Below, piece by piece: positions 18,187 through 31,065 of a DNA stretch of 64,000 nt. The translations under genes were made by a program, and so were the position numbers. Numbering within the stretch: position 1 is the stretch's first letter; each line of letters opens with the position of its first letter. The stretch lies in contig JAFRSU010000006.1 in NCBI GenBank assembly GCA_017427415.1, forward strand, positions 53,692-117,691. The letters are read 5' to 3'. This stretch comes from Lachnospiraceae bacterium (lineage in GTDB: Bacteria > Bacillota > Clostridia > Lachnospirales > Lachnospiraceae). Under the pieces are notes generated by a model. The model did no database searches. It was not told the DNA's origin and was given only the letters and a program-made list of their open reading frames with translations.

Positions 18187-19245
18187 TTAATATGTATTGC
18201 CCTCTATCATATCTATGTGGTCTCCACGGCTTTGTACTACCTGATACCCTGCTTTTGCCACACGGGCTGTCATGCATCTGATACATTCTGCCGCCTCATC
18301 TCCGGTACAGATCTTATTATCGTACAGAAGATATTTCCCCCGTACATTGCCGGGTGAAAGGTTGGGCATAACTACATTTGCGCCGGCCTGCAGACCCTTT
18401 TCGCGTCCTAAAGGATCGATGGTCCCCAATGCCGTAGTGGCAGGTAAAAGCACATCCGGCAGTAACAGCCTTATTATCGATAAAAGCTTTAATGTCATCT
18501 CCACCGTACCTGCGCTGCAGTCCTTATACTCTGTATCATGGTGCGGTATAAAAGGTCCTATGCCGACCATATGCGGCTTAAAGCTTTGCAAGAAACGAAG
18601 GTCCTTTACCAAATGTTTTATCGTTTGTCCGGGCGAGCCCAGCATCATACCGCAGCCTACCTGATATCCGATTTCCTTTAAATCCTTTAAGCACTGCATA
18701 CGGTGATCAAATGACATCTCGGCAGGATGCAGCAGCTCATAATGTGCTTTATCGGCAGTCTCGTGACGTAAGAGATACCTGTCAGCTCCCGCATCAAACA
18801 GCCTTTGATAGCTGTCTCTTTCACGTTCTCCGACAGACAGTGTAATAGCACAGTCCGGATGATTTTTCTTTATGTCCCTTACTATCGAGACCAGTCTGTC
18901 ATCATTAAAATACGGATCTTCTCCACCCTGCAGCACGAAGGTCCTGAACCCCAGATCATATCCCATATCACAGCAGGAAAGTATATCTTCTTTGCTCAGT
19001 CTGTATCTTTCCACATTTTTATTTGCACAGCGGATACCGCAATACCTGCAGTTGTTCTTGCAATAATTTGTAAACTCTATAAGACCGCGCAGGTACACAT
19101 CCTTCCCGTATACTTTCTGTCTTATCTCATCGGCTTTTTTAGTAAGGTAGTCATTTGCTTCCGGCTCATCACAAAGTATCAGCCTCTCAAATTCTTCATC
19201 GGTCAGGTCATGTTTACCGGCAAGTCTATCGATAATATCCTTCAT
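18187..19245 (-). CDS. hydE: [FeFe] hydrogenase H-cluster radical SAM maturase HydE
   Basis: 352 residues. The radical SAM cysteines are in YCKNNCRYCGIR (CX3CX2C), followed by VLQGGEDPYF, ERERDSYQRLFDAGADRYLLRHETA and GPFIPHHDTEY, typical of HydE, which helps build the dithiomethylamine/2Fe part of the hydrogenase active site. The C-terminal CTGDEAAECIRC could bind a second, accessory cluster. HydF and HydG are not within the window, so the maturases are dispersed. Presence implies [FeFe]-hydrogenase and an anaerobic life. Confidence 0.9.
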   Translation of the reverse strand: MKDIIDRLAGKHDLTDEEFERLILCDEPEANDYLTKKADEIRQKVYGKDVYLRGLIEFTNYCKNNCRYCGIRCANKNVERYRLSKEDILSCCDMGYDLGFRTFVLQGGEDPYFNDDRLVSIVRDIKKNHPDCAITLSVGERERDSYQRLFDAGADRYLLRHETADKAHYELLHPAEMSFDHRMQCLKDLKEIGYQVGCGMMLGSPGQTIKHLVKDLRFLQSFKPHMVGIGPFIPHHDTEYKDCSAGTVEMTLKLLSIIRLLLPDVLLPATTALGTIDPLGREKGLQAGANVVMPNLSPGNVRGKYLLYDNKICTGDEAAECIRCMTARVAKAGYQVVQSRGDHIDMIEGNTY

Positions 19246-19304
19246 TATATCCGCTCCGTTTCCATCCTCAAATTTAAGTTCCGGTTTTTTTCATTTTAAA
19301 CACC

Positions 19305-19332
19305 ATTATAGCATTATAATGTTACATGTCAA
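19305..19332 (-). promoter_or_regulatory. Promoter of hydE operon
   Basis: TTGACA (19332-19327), 16-bp spacer, TATAAT (19310-19305) on the minus strand. Confidence 0.8.
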
Positions 19333-19346
19333 ATATGATTTTTTTA

Positions 19347-19375
19347 TTGACAACTAATATTGTTATTGCTATACT
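19347..19375 (+). promoter_or_regulatory. Promoter of pheA
   Basis: TTGACA (19347-19352), 17-bp spacer, TATACT (19370-19375). Only 14 bp separate its -35 from that of the divergent hydE promoter. Confidence 0.8.
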
Positions 19376-19472
19376 TCTTGCCAAGTAAGCCCCGGAAAAA
19401 AGAAAAATCAGGATTTTACCGGCGGTCAGAAAGGAATGTTTCCTTAATGATAAGGAGCTAAAGGACATACAG

Positions 19473-20609
19473 ATGGAAACCGAGAATACACAGATAAAGA
19501 TAGACAATATCGATAAAGAAATCATCAAACTTTTGGCTGAAAGAGTACAGATATTGGACGAGACCGACGGCTCAGACAAAAAAAGCCTTCCCATAGACGA
19601 ATTGAGGGAAAGAAAACAAAAAATAATGGCATTGGCCTCAGAATATCCTGAGGAAATGAGGGATTATATCCCGGTAGTGGTCAATCTGTTAAATGAAATG
19701 AAGGGGACCAAGACCCGCACCAGCGGTCCTAAAGGAACACTTGCAGGAAAAATTGAAAGAGCCAAAGCAGAAACCGCCAAGCTTTTCCCGGACTATGTAA
19801 CAGTAGCCTGCCAGGGTACAGAAGGTGCCAATTCCCAGATAGCATGTGACAGGATCTTCCGGAATTCAGACATCATGTTTTTCAGCAACTTTGACGCAGT
19901 ATTCACTTCCATAGAAAAAGGCTTGTGCAAATACGGTGTGATCCCCGTTGAGAACAGTTATGCCGGTACGGTCAACAAGGTATATGACCTGATGATGCAG
20001 CATAATTTCTATATAGTTAAAAGTATCAGGCTTAAGATCACCCATCATCTTTTGGCAAAACCCGGCACAAAGCTTGAGAACATTAAGGAAATCTACTCCC
20101 ATGAACAGGCCATAAGCCAGTGCTCCGCATTCTTATCCACACTTACGGGAGTAAAGATCATCCCATTCGAAAACACCGCCAAAGCAGCCAAAATGGTAGC
20201 CGAATCCGACAGGGATGATATCGCCGCACTCGCTTCCGAGCTGTGTGTAAAGTACTACGGACTCGAAACCATCGCGGCATCGGTACAGAACAGGGATAAC
20301 AACTATACAAGATTTATCTGTATCTCAAAGAACCTTGAGATATATCCGGGAGCGGACAGGACCAGCTTGATGCTGATCCTGCCTCATGAGTACGGTTCAC
20401 TTTATAAGGTGCTTTCCAAGTTCCATATGTTAGGTATCAACTTACTTAAGCTTGAAAGCCGTCCTCTGCCCAATAAAGAATTTGAATTCATGTTCTACTT
20501 TGATATAGAGATCCCCGCCGAAAATCCGAAGCTCTTGCAGCTTATGAACGAACTCGGCGAGGTATGCGACAGCTTCACATATCTCGGAAGCTACCGGGAG
20601 ATGATATGA
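19473..20609 (+). CDS. pheA: Bifunctional chorismate mutase / prephenate dehydratase
   Basis: 378 residues in three parts. Residues about 1-85 are a chorismate mutase AroQ-type helical domain. Residues about 105-285 are prephenate dehydratase (VACQGTEGANSQIACDRIF, VIPVENSYAGTVNKVYDLM, SHEQAISQCSAFL, and NYTRFICIS with the catalytic threonine). Residues about 295-378 are an ACT regulatory domain with the phenylalanine-binding LESRP. It makes phenylpyruvate for phenylalanine. The ATG at 19473 follows AAAGGAC. It has its own promoter and terminator. The CM domain sequence is divergent but helix-forming. Confidence 0.9.
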   Translation: METENTQIKIDNIDKEIIKLLAERVQILDETDGSDKKSLPIDELRERKQKIMALASEYPEEMRDYIPVVVNLLNEMKGTKTRTSGPKGTLAGKIERAKAETAKLFPDYVTVACQGTEGANSQIACDRIFRNSDIMFFSNFDAVFTSIEKGLCKYGVIPVENSYAGTVNKVYDLMMQHNFYIVKSIRLKITHHLLAKPGTKLENIKEIYSHEQAISQCSAFLSTLTGVKIIPFENTAKAAKMVAESDRDDIAALASELCVKYYGLETIAASVQNRDNNYTRFICISKNLEIYPGADRTSLMLILPHEYGSLYKVLSKFHMLGINLLKLESRPLPNKEFEFMFYFDIEIPAENPKLLQLMNELGEVCDSFTYLGSYREMI

Positions 20610-20628
20610 AAAAATACTAAAGGCCAAA

Positions 20629-20687
20629 AAACACCGAGAAGAAGCGGTTTTCCTTTAGGAAAAGCGCGAGATTCGAGGTGTTTTTTT
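20629..20687 (+). terminator. Terminator of pheA
   Basis: AAACACC (20629-20635) pairs with GGTGTTT, an inner stem TTTTCC-TTTA-GGAAAA lies inside, and seven T follow. Confidence 0.8.
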
Positions 20688-20732
20688 AGGATTGCGAAAG
20701 CGACAGAGTCGCGCAGCAATCCGTAGTATTTT

Positions 20733-21851
20733 TTAAAATACAAAATCCTTCAATTTAGGATGTACCACTCCGTATACCATGCCCATGTTCCTTACATGCT
20801 GGGTATATACGAAAGATGTTTTTGATGCAGTGTCCATGGTAATGCAGCTGCCGGCTGCGCCATCCCATCCGAATACGCCTGCAGGAGCCGATGCTCCTGC
20901 TTTTTTTGCGTCCAAAAGCACTGACATCCCGATTCCGTATCCATAGCCCACACGTCCCATGTTATGCTCAAGATCGTATATTGAGGCCTCACCTAAGAGA
21001 TTAACCTTTATCTGTTCTACCGTTTCGGGGTTTAGGATCCTTACCCCTTCTGCGGATATCCCTCCGCACGCCAAAGTATCCCCAAGCTTTGCATAATCCT
21101 CAGTACAGCTCACAAGTCCCGCACCGCCGCTCTCGTAGCATTCCGATAACTGGTAGCAGCAGCTCTGATCCATAGGTACATACTCGTTTTTCTCATTGCA
21201 TATATATTGCTGTGCAAGTCTATCCAGGCCGGTATTATCAGGCTTCGCAAAAAAGGTATCATCCATATGTAAGGGCTCGAATATATTCTTCTTTAAGTAC
21301 TCGGAAAACTTTTCTCCCGATACCGCTTCAATCACTGCAGCTGCCACATCATGACTTAAGCTGTACAGGAAATGTGTCCCGGGGATGAAATTCATCGGGG
21401 ACTCCGTAAACGAGTCAACCAGCTCCCTTGTACTTGCACTGCTTCCCTTTTCTTTAAGTACCCTTACGATACCCGGGCGGTTAAGGTCATAATCAAGTCC
21501 CGACTGCATGGACACAAGGTGTTTCATAAGTACGGGATATTTCTTATCCTCTCCTTTTACACTGACTTTACTGTATGCAGGCAGGTACTTTCCTACCTCA
21601 TCCTCTAAAGAAAGCTTTCCTTTTTCAACCAATTGCATAACCGCAGTCATCGTAATGACCTTGGTCATGGAAAACATCAGATATCTCTGGTCACGTGCTA
21701 CAGGTACCTTTTTTTCACTGTCAACGGTACCGTGCATATGTCTGTATATCTCCTTATGATCTCGATAGATGATCATATCCACCGAAGGGACTCCCATCTC
21801 TACCACAGAGTCAAGATATTCCGTCAATGCTTTAAAATCAATGTCTTTCAT
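20733..21851 (-). CDS. Serine hydrolase of the beta-lactamase (class C-like) family
   Basis: 372 residues. The serine/lysine pair is in LMFSMTKVITMTAVMQL (SxxK), a YxS motif lies in HFLYSLSHDVAAAVIEAV, and the C-terminal HPKLKDF closes the fold. No signal peptide is seen, so the protein is cytoplasmic. This is the COG1680 family, which includes esterases, D-peptidases and carboxylic ester hydrolases; a true beta-lactamase is unlikely. It lies alone between pheA and lacZ, on the opposite strand to both. The substrate is unknown. Confidence 0.82.
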   Translation of the reverse strand: MKDIDFKALTEYLDSVVEMGVPSVDMIIYRDHKEIYRHMHGTVDSEKKVPVARDQRYLMFSMTKVITMTAVMQLVEKGKLSLEDEVGKYLPAYSKVSVKGEDKKYPVLMKHLVSMQSGLDYDLNRPGIVRVLKEKGSSASTRELVDSFTESPMNFIPGTHFLYSLSHDVAAAVIEAVSGEKFSEYLKKNIFEPLHMDDTFFAKPDNTGLDRLAQQYICNEKNEYVPMDQSCCYQLSECYESGGAGLVSCTEDYAKLGDTLACGGISAEGVRILNPETVEQIKVNLLGEASIYDLEHNMGRVGYGYGIGMSVLLDAKKAGASAPAGVFGWDGAAGSCITMDTASKTSFVYTQHVRNMGMVYGVVHPKLKDFVF

Positions 21852-22018
21852 ATTTCGTATTCTCCTGTTAAAAGATCCTTTAAAAGTACTGCCCGGGGAT
21901 TGTCAGCGTCAGCATTTACACATTGTATATTTGCTTAAAATATCGATCATCAAACATGCCAAGAAAATCAATCCGCCGGCAATATCTTACCATTTACAAA
22001 TATACAAAATCAAGGTAA

Positions 22019-25159
<3,141 letters not shown>

Positions 25160-25160
25160 A

Positions 25161-25492
25161 TGTGACAGGGGGACGGTTCTCTTGTCACGCTTTAGAAAAC
25201 GAATGCCCGTGTCAGACATATTCATAAAACCCGTCATCGCTTCGCAGGATATGCCATTCCGTCTCCGTCTTCATCTTCATTTCTGACGCTTACAATCGAG
25301 GGTCCGGTCGATACCGGACCCTCTTGTGTTGCGCTCAAAAATCGGTTTGGTTAACCGATTTTTGCATCATTCCGATGAGACGTATACGGAGGCATATCAT
25401 CTGCTCGCTTTATGGTTTTATTCATATGCTCTGACACGGGCATTTTGTATACTCTTAAAATTCTGTGACAAGAGAACCGTCCCCCTGTCACA
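25161..25492. repeat. 332-bp palindromic element with 28-bp perfect terminal inverted repeats
   Basis: The ends 25161-25188 and 25465-25492 are exact reverse complements (28 bp; each starts and ends with GTGACA/TGTCAC). The similarity continues inward imperfectly (AATGCCCGTGTCAGA against TCTGACACGGGCATT). The centre holds two hairpins: GAGGGTCCGGTC/GACCGGACCCTC type (about 25298-25326) and AAAAATCGGTTTGGTTAACCGATTTTT (about 25337-25363). No open reading frame of note. It exactly fills the gap between the stop codons of lacZ and the GH51 gene. Confidence 0.85.
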
Positions 25493-27088
25493 TTATTTCT
25501 TGAATACAAATACGTTCCAAGATAAAGGCTTTACACTTACGGAATATACACCGTCTTTGAGCTCACCGGTGGTGTTCTTCTTGGGAACGAACATCTCCTG
25601 GTTGTCAACGGTGCTTACCTTGTCAAGTTCTTCATCGGTGCAGAACATTTCGAAATGCTCAACGTTTGTGTAACCCTCGAAGCCCTTGATATCAACATTT
25701 ACGCCGTAACTTTCATCTTCGTTACGGTTGATGGCAAATACGGTAAGAGTATTGTTTTCCTTATCCCATGCGGAGGCTGAATCGATGTATGTGACGCCTT
25801 CTTTTCCGGTGTACTGTGATGTGTCATCGATAGCGTAGCCGGGCATATCATAGGTATCGGAATCAACTGCAGTTCTCATAGCTGTACCCTTAGCATACTT
25901 TAACATCTGCATATATGCATAGTGAGATGCTGTCTTCCATACATTGTCGTGGTCGGATGCGCAAAGTGCACCGAGTCCGCCTGTCATACAGCCGATCTTA
26001 ACTCTGTCTGCGTGGCGCAGGAATGCGAGCTGAACTGAAAGGAATGAAAGTGCATGCAAGATCTCCCTGCCGGGGAACATGAAATGTCTCATCTTGTCAG
26101 GATCATGAAGGATATATGGTCTCTCAGGATCGAAACGGAAATGGGTACGTGCCATGTTGTAGCGTCCCCATCCGGGATTAAGAGGTCTGTTCTCTCTCAT
26201 CATGCAGCCGTACTCATCGAATGAGATCATAACCTTCTTGGGTGAGCGGTGCTTTGAAGCCACAAAATCGATCATGGCTGCCTCTGTATTGATGAAATCC
26301 TCATAGTAAAGTGAACCGCCGAGCAATGACTTAACATCTGTGGGAGGTGCACTGTGATAATGATGTACGGACAGGTAATCAACTGTGTCATAACACTGGT
26401 CAAGTACCTTTTCATCCCATGTGGGGAAATGCTCCATAAATGGTGCTGAAGAACCACATACACCTGTCTCGATGGATGCATCTATCCACTTGATGGCTTT
26501 TGATGTCTCCTGGCATCTGAAGCCGTAACCCTCAGGGTTCTGCTCCCAGCTGCCTAACTGCCAATGTCCGTCCATCTCATTTCCGAGATAATACATCTTT
26601 ACCTTATAAGGTGCCTCATGTCCGTTTTTCTTACGAAGGTCGGACCAATATGAACCGCCCTCAAAGTTAGTATATTCTACCAGGTCCATGGCATCCTGCA
26701 TGGTGCCGGTACCCATGTTGATGGTATAAAGTGACTCGGTATTGATCTTTTCCGCCCACTGAAGGTACTCATCATGTCCTACATCGTTAGGGATAAACTG
26801 ATACCAAGCGGGATCGAGATGTACCTTTCTCTCAGCCTTAGGACCGATGGAATCCTTCCACTGCCATGCGGATACGAAGTTACCGCCGGGAAGACGTACT
26901 GCGGGAAGCCCCGTAGCCTTAAGGGCGCTAATAACGTCAGTTCTGAAGCCCTGCTCATCAGCTGTGGGATGCTTGGGATTGTACATAAATCCGTTTACCA
27001 TGGTGCCGATGGGCTCCAAAAATGCTGAAAAAAGTCTGTTTGATATCTCTCCGATCTCAAAACTCGGATGTACTGTTATTTTTGCCAT
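25493..27088 (-). CDS. Alpha-L-arabinofuranosidase, glycoside hydrolase family 51
   Basis: 531 residues without signal peptide. The acid/base glutamate is in YYLGNEMDGHWQ and the nucleophile in MISFDEYG, at the expected spacing for the GH51 (beta/alpha)8 barrel; the C-terminal beta-sandwich contains AVNRNEDESYGVNV-like sequence. It removes arabinose from arabinoxylan or arabinan oligosaccharides taken into the cell. The ATG at 27088 has AAAGGGG seven bases upstream, preferred over the ATG at 27103. A weak promoter (TATAAT at 27136-27131) precedes it. It converges with lacZ. Confidence 0.9.
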   Translation of the reverse strand: MAKITVHPSFEIGEISNRLFSAFLEPIGTMVNGFMYNPKHPTADEQGFRTDVISALKATGLPAVRLPGGNFVSAWQWKDSIGPKAERKVHLDPAWYQFIPNDVGHDEYLQWAEKINTESLYTINMGTGTMQDAMDLVEYTNFEGGSYWSDLRKKNGHEAPYKVKMYYLGNEMDGHWQLGSWEQNPEGYGFRCQETSKAIKWIDASIETGVCGSSAPFMEHFPTWDEKVLDQCYDTVDYLSVHHYHSAPPTDVKSLLGGSLYYEDFINTEAAMIDFVASKHRSPKKVMISFDEYGCMMRENRPLNPGWGRYNMARTHFRFDPERPYILHDPDKMRHFMFPGREILHALSFLSVQLAFLRHADRVKIGCMTGGLGALCASDHDNVWKTASHYAYMQMLKYAKGTAMRTAVDSDTYDMPGYAIDDTSQYTGKEGVTYIDSASAWDKENNTLTVFAINRNEDESYGVNVDIKGFEGYTNVEHFEMFCTDEELDKVSTVDNQEMFVPKKNTTGELKDGVYSVSVKPLSWNVFVFKK

Positions 27089-27388
27089 ATAAACCCCTTT
27101 CATACTAGCATAGTAAATCGTTACACAAAGATTATACCACCGATAATCCCTCTGTTCATTCTTTTAATTGCTTTTAATCTGCTAAATATTGCGGATAAAA
27201 CACCCCGAATAAACAAATCTGCCCATAACCACTATATTATTCACTTAATGACATAAGACAATCATATAAGCCATTCACATCTTTAGTTTTTTCATCGTAA
27301 AAAACTATACCTATTAAAACAGGCATCTTGTAAACTATTCTACACGATATTATAATATGCCCTACATTAACAGAAGACCACATATTTA
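27089..27388. other. AT-rich intergenic gap at left border of accessory island
   Basis: About 300 bp without gene. It contains the likely GH51 promoter (-10 at 27131-27136) and, near 27284-27312, a weak hairpin with A/T arms (AGTTTTTTC/GAAAAAACT) that could terminate the island transcript. No tRNA, direct repeat or integrase remnant was noticed. Confidence 0.5.
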
Positions 27389-30300
27389 TCATTTAAATAT
27401 CCAACTCGGAAAATTATCATAATATTTTTCTATACCTTTATTCTCTCTCAAAAAGTCTTCTACTCCTTTCTCTAACTCAATAGTTTCGGGATGATCTTTT
27501 CCAAACCTTTCTTTTGAAAGCTCAGCTCTCCATTTTTTGTTGCGAAGAATACTTAAGTCCATACCAACAATTTGCGCTATCGGCCGCATTTCTTTTCGGA
27601 TTTTTTTTGTCTTAGAATCTTTTTCACCATAAGTTGATTTATAAAACTCATATAATTCCATATATATGTCCAACGAATCTACATATTGGTTATTCATCCT
27701 TAGAGCGTATGCATATTCCCGTTTTATATTCATTACTAAAGAATCATTTATTTCTGGTATTTCTTTCACTATTATAATCAACTCTTGATAAATTCGAATG
27801 GCTTCTGCATAGTTTTTTTGTATTGATAATACACTCGCCAATTCAGATAATATCCTTATAGTAGATGGATGCTGGTAACCTAACTCCTCTTTCATTTTCG
27901 GGTATGCTTTTTTATATGCTTCTATTGCTCCTTCATAATCATCTTTATTTATACATACCAAAGCATCGTTAAGATCATCGTTAAACGTGAAATTATTTGT
28001 ATCAACCTTTTTATATTCTTTTCCCTTATCTGTTAACTTTTTCGTTAGTTTTTTTACTTTTCTATTCTTTCCAGTAGCATCGAAATACTCTAATTTACAT
28101 TGCGAAACAATACGGTTTAATTCAACATCATCTATCTTGTTCTTTTTTATTGTCTTACTAATTTCTCTGTTAAGGGTGTATGATTCATCATATCGACCAG
28201 CTTTGCATAAAAGGCTGCATTCACCGGCTTTAAACATTAATAAAGTAGTAACATCCTTTGTATCTAATGCTTCATTAGCTTTTAACTGATAATACAATGC
28301 CTCTTCATAGTGCTCAAAAGTTTCTAAAGCCATACTCAAGCCACCGCATATCTCGATTTTTAAGCAATTGTCAGCTTCGATTGCATCCGCGGCTTTATTG
28401 TAGAGATCTCGATACTTCTTTAAAGCTTCTACGGGAAAGCCCCCCAATAGCATTGCTCCAGCTAATCTAGCTTCACTTAACAAAGTGTTTTGAGCATCAT
28501 CACCAAATAACTCTTTATTTAATAATACTACCTGGTTTTTTATATTTACTACTATTTTTTCCTTATTGACCATATTACTATCGCTAATATAATCAATTAC
28601 CTTCAGTAACTTATCCTCAATTTTGTTACCAAATATCTTTACTCCTTCTGATGTCATATCCCTAGCTAGCTCAACAATATGGACTACTATTTCATTTAAC
28701 TCACCGTCTTTATAGCTATCGTCATCAATAAGAGCCATCGTCAGGTCTATTATCCCTCTTACTACATCCTCAGTCTCAGGGATCTGGTTTTGCAGTTCCT
28801 TTGCCAAGCCCGGATTTGCAACCATATAAAGATTTCCTTTGGTCCCTCTTTCAACTTTCAGCATTGGAGACAAATCACTGATCATGCCTACAAGACGTAA
28901 CGTGATGCCATTTTCTCTGGTTAATAGCCCAAGTGTTTTCAAAGTCAGTCCTTCATATGATCCAAGCGTACAAAGAATAGCCAGAACCTCTCTAAACCCG
29001 ATCGATTCTTTTTCACCATATCGCTTTTCAAGTATTTTTAGGTATACAGACACTACTTTACTGCTATCAGGTAAATCACTTATTTTCATCCCGTTCTCAG
29101 CCAGCCTACAAAGCAGGCCAAGTTCCAGTGCCCTATAATCAGACAAAGCAATAAGTCTCTGTACAGTATCCGATCTTTTATGTTCTACCAGCTTTATATT
29201 TTCCATGTAGTCTTTCAGAAAGCCGATATTATCCTCACCTTGTCTCTCAGGGCAGTATCTATCGGTGATTTCAAGTTCGTTTATTCTTAACGATGTCTCT
29301 GCAGGCAGATTTTCAGTTTTAGGATTACGCGATGTCAGCAGAAAATACATACCCTCGTTCAACATGTTCACCTTAGGGATGAACTTCCATAAATCCTCCC
29401 CGGGTATTTCGTCAAGTCCGTCTAAAACCATCAGTACCCTTGACTTATTTCTCCTTCTTTTTATGTAATCAAGTACCTGATTAAGATAACCACACAAAGC
29501 TTCCGCAGGACTCTTTCCAGCTTTTTCTAACTCAGAGATACCATCCAGCCTCGTGATTGTATTTCCTTCATAATCCCGTCGCCAAAGTTCTTCTATTTCA
29601 CTCCGAAAATATCCCATTCCTGCAGACTGGGTACTACTGATATGATAAGTTCTAACTTCCATATCGTCAGTAATAACCAACGCTTTCTCTGTAAGGCTGT
29701 TTAGCTTTTCAGTAAATATACTCTTTCCTGTGCCTCTGTCCATTTGAAGCAAGAAGATGCCCTTTGCATATTTTTTTATGCAATTCGTAAGCCAGTTTAC
29801 AAGATGTCGGGGATTCACAAATTCGTGACTCATCTGTAACATATCAAGTTCACGAATCTCTTCAGGTGTCAGATCCCTTTCATCAGCTATTGCTCCAGGA
29901 TTTATTTTTCCGGTGGTATCCAGCTGTTTTCGAAGTTGTTCGAAAAATGCCACATTCTCACTAGTCTTTCTGCCTTCTGCATATGCCAAAAAATGTGTCA
30001 AGCTCTTAGTTCTCTGGTTATCAAAGAAATAGATACCATACCCATTAACCTGATGCTTTCTAATGACAAGAAAAGGATCTACACTGAAATCCAACCCAGT
30101 GCCTTCCCCACGGAAATAAACTTTCCCGGTGTGTTCAAGCCCTCGAGCACGATCGGCTCCCATCAATGAAAAATCCAAATCTTCATTTATATCATCCTTA
30201 AGGTATATTTTCTGAGCTTCGAATTCATGGCCATAATTGTCATATATCTCTTTTAAGAGCAATATTTTATCATGAATATCCTCCCTAAACTCTTCATCTG

Positions 30301-30886
30301 TGACAATAGCCATGGCCCCATGCCCGATATTAGCATTTCTCCAATTGACAATTTTTTCTTCTATATATATCTTTCGAAGACTATCCAAAGGTATAATATC
30401 TGGCAATTGAAGATTTACTTTCTTTAGATCCCTTACTATTATGGAAGCTAATTTGATCCAAGCGCCAAAAGTCAAATTAGGTGTTGCTATAGAACTTATA
30501 GTACCTGCCTTAAAAGCATCATTGGTATTCTTTACAGCCCAAGCATATGCAAGCAACACTTCAAACTTTAAAAGGGCCTCAAAATTATCCTTTATACTGA
30601 GAAGCACTGCAAAAGGTTCCTCTTTTTTACAATATTCTTTTAAGCACTTATATTCATACGCAAGTACTGCGGGAAATGTGTTCTCAACATCCAATGCCCA
30701 TTTATCTTCATCATCAGCAATCTTTAAAAGCCATCCTAATTCATTTTCTGAATCCTTTAACTGTTCCATGTCAGAGCCACAAAGCTGACAAGGCATCAGA
30801 GGAGTATTAACTGGCCAGGGTATGTATTTTGAGTGAAAATAACATGACCTGTTTGTACACCTGATCTGTATATTATCTTTTGTCAT
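27389..30886 (-). CDS. Zinc-ribbon / HEPN-like / STAND NTPase / TPR protein
   Basis: 1165 residues from the ATG at 30886, chosen because GGAGGAG lies six bases upstream; the in-frame ORF extends further but lacks a ribosome site. Order: zinc ribbon (C10, C15, C33, C36); helical region about 80-220 with RNANIGH (R183-H189), the RX4-6H mark of HEPN RNases; P-loop DRGTGKS (383-389); NACHT-like Walker B VLMVLDGLDEI (484-494) and LLTSRN; then helical repeats with TPR-like spacing from about 800 to 1150. Known STAND proteins with TPR sensors often act in phage defence. Substrate and trigger are unknown. The gene is clearly AT-richer than its surroundings outside the island. Confidence 0.75.
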   Translation of the reverse strand: MTKDNIQIRCTNRSCYFHSKYIPWPVNTPLMPCQLCGSDMEQLKDSENELGWLLKIADDEDKWALDVENTFPAVLAYEYKCLKEYCKKEEPFAVLLSIKDNFEALLKFEVLLAYAWAVKNTNDAFKAGTISSIATPNLTFGAWIKLASIIVRDLKKVNLQLPDIIPLDSLRKIYIEEKIVNWRNANIGHGAMAIVTDEEFREDIHDKILLLKEIYDNYGHEFEAQKIYLKDDINEDLDFSLMGADRARGLEHTGKVYFRGEGTGLDFSVDPFLVIRKHQVNGYGIYFFDNQRTKSLTHFLAYAEGRKTSENVAFFEQLRKQLDTTGKINPGAIADERDLTPEEIRELDMLQMSHEFVNPRHLVNWLTNCIKKYAKGIFLLQMDRGTGKSIFTEKLNSLTEKALVITDDMEVRTYHISSTQSAGMGYFRSEIEELWRRDYEGNTITRLDGISELEKAGKSPAEALCGYLNQVLDYIKRRRNKSRVLMVLDGLDEIPGEDLWKFIPKVNMLNEGMYFLLTSRNPKTENLPAETSLRINELEITDRYCPERQGEDNIGFLKDYMENIKLVEHKRSDTVQRLIALSDYRALELGLLCRLAENGMKISDLPDSSKVVSVYLKILEKRYGEKESIGFREVLAILCTLGSYEGLTLKTLGLLTRENGITLRLVGMISDLSPMLKVERGTKGNLYMVANPGLAKELQNQIPETEDVVRGIIDLTMALIDDDSYKDGELNEIVVHIVELARDMTSEGVKIFGNKIEDKLLKVIDYISDSNMVNKEKIVVNIKNQVVLLNKELFGDDAQNTLLSEARLAGAMLLGGFPVEALKKYRDLYNKAADAIEADNCLKIEICGGLSMALETFEHYEEALYYQLKANEALDTKDVTTLLMFKAGECSLLCKAGRYDESYTLNREISKTIKKNKIDDVELNRIVSQCKLEYFDATGKNRKVKKLTKKLTDKGKEYKKVDTNNFTFNDDLNDALVCINKDDYEGAIEAYKKAYPKMKEELGYQHPSTIRILSELASVLSIQKNYAEAIRIYQELIIIVKEIPEINDSLVMNIKREYAYALRMNNQYVDSLDIYMELYEFYKSTYGEKDSKTKKIRKEMRPIAQIVGMDLSILRNKKWRAELSKERFGKDHPETIELEKGVEDFLRENKGIEKYYDNFPSWIFK

Positions 30887-31065
30887 TTCAAGCTCCTCCA
30901 TTCCCATAGAATATCTTCCTCCTATCTGATTATATGCCTTGTCAGCCTTTTTGTAAACTCCTGAAACATCTTTTACTGCCATAAAAACCAGGATATAAAA
31001 CTCTTTGAATCCCTTTCTCCCCATATAGCCGATAGGACAGCATCCTTAGCATTCATGATCTATAA

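Noticed and set aside
25161..25492. Insertion sequence with transposase
   Set aside because: No coding frame of transposase size inside; a non-autonomous element is the most that can be said.
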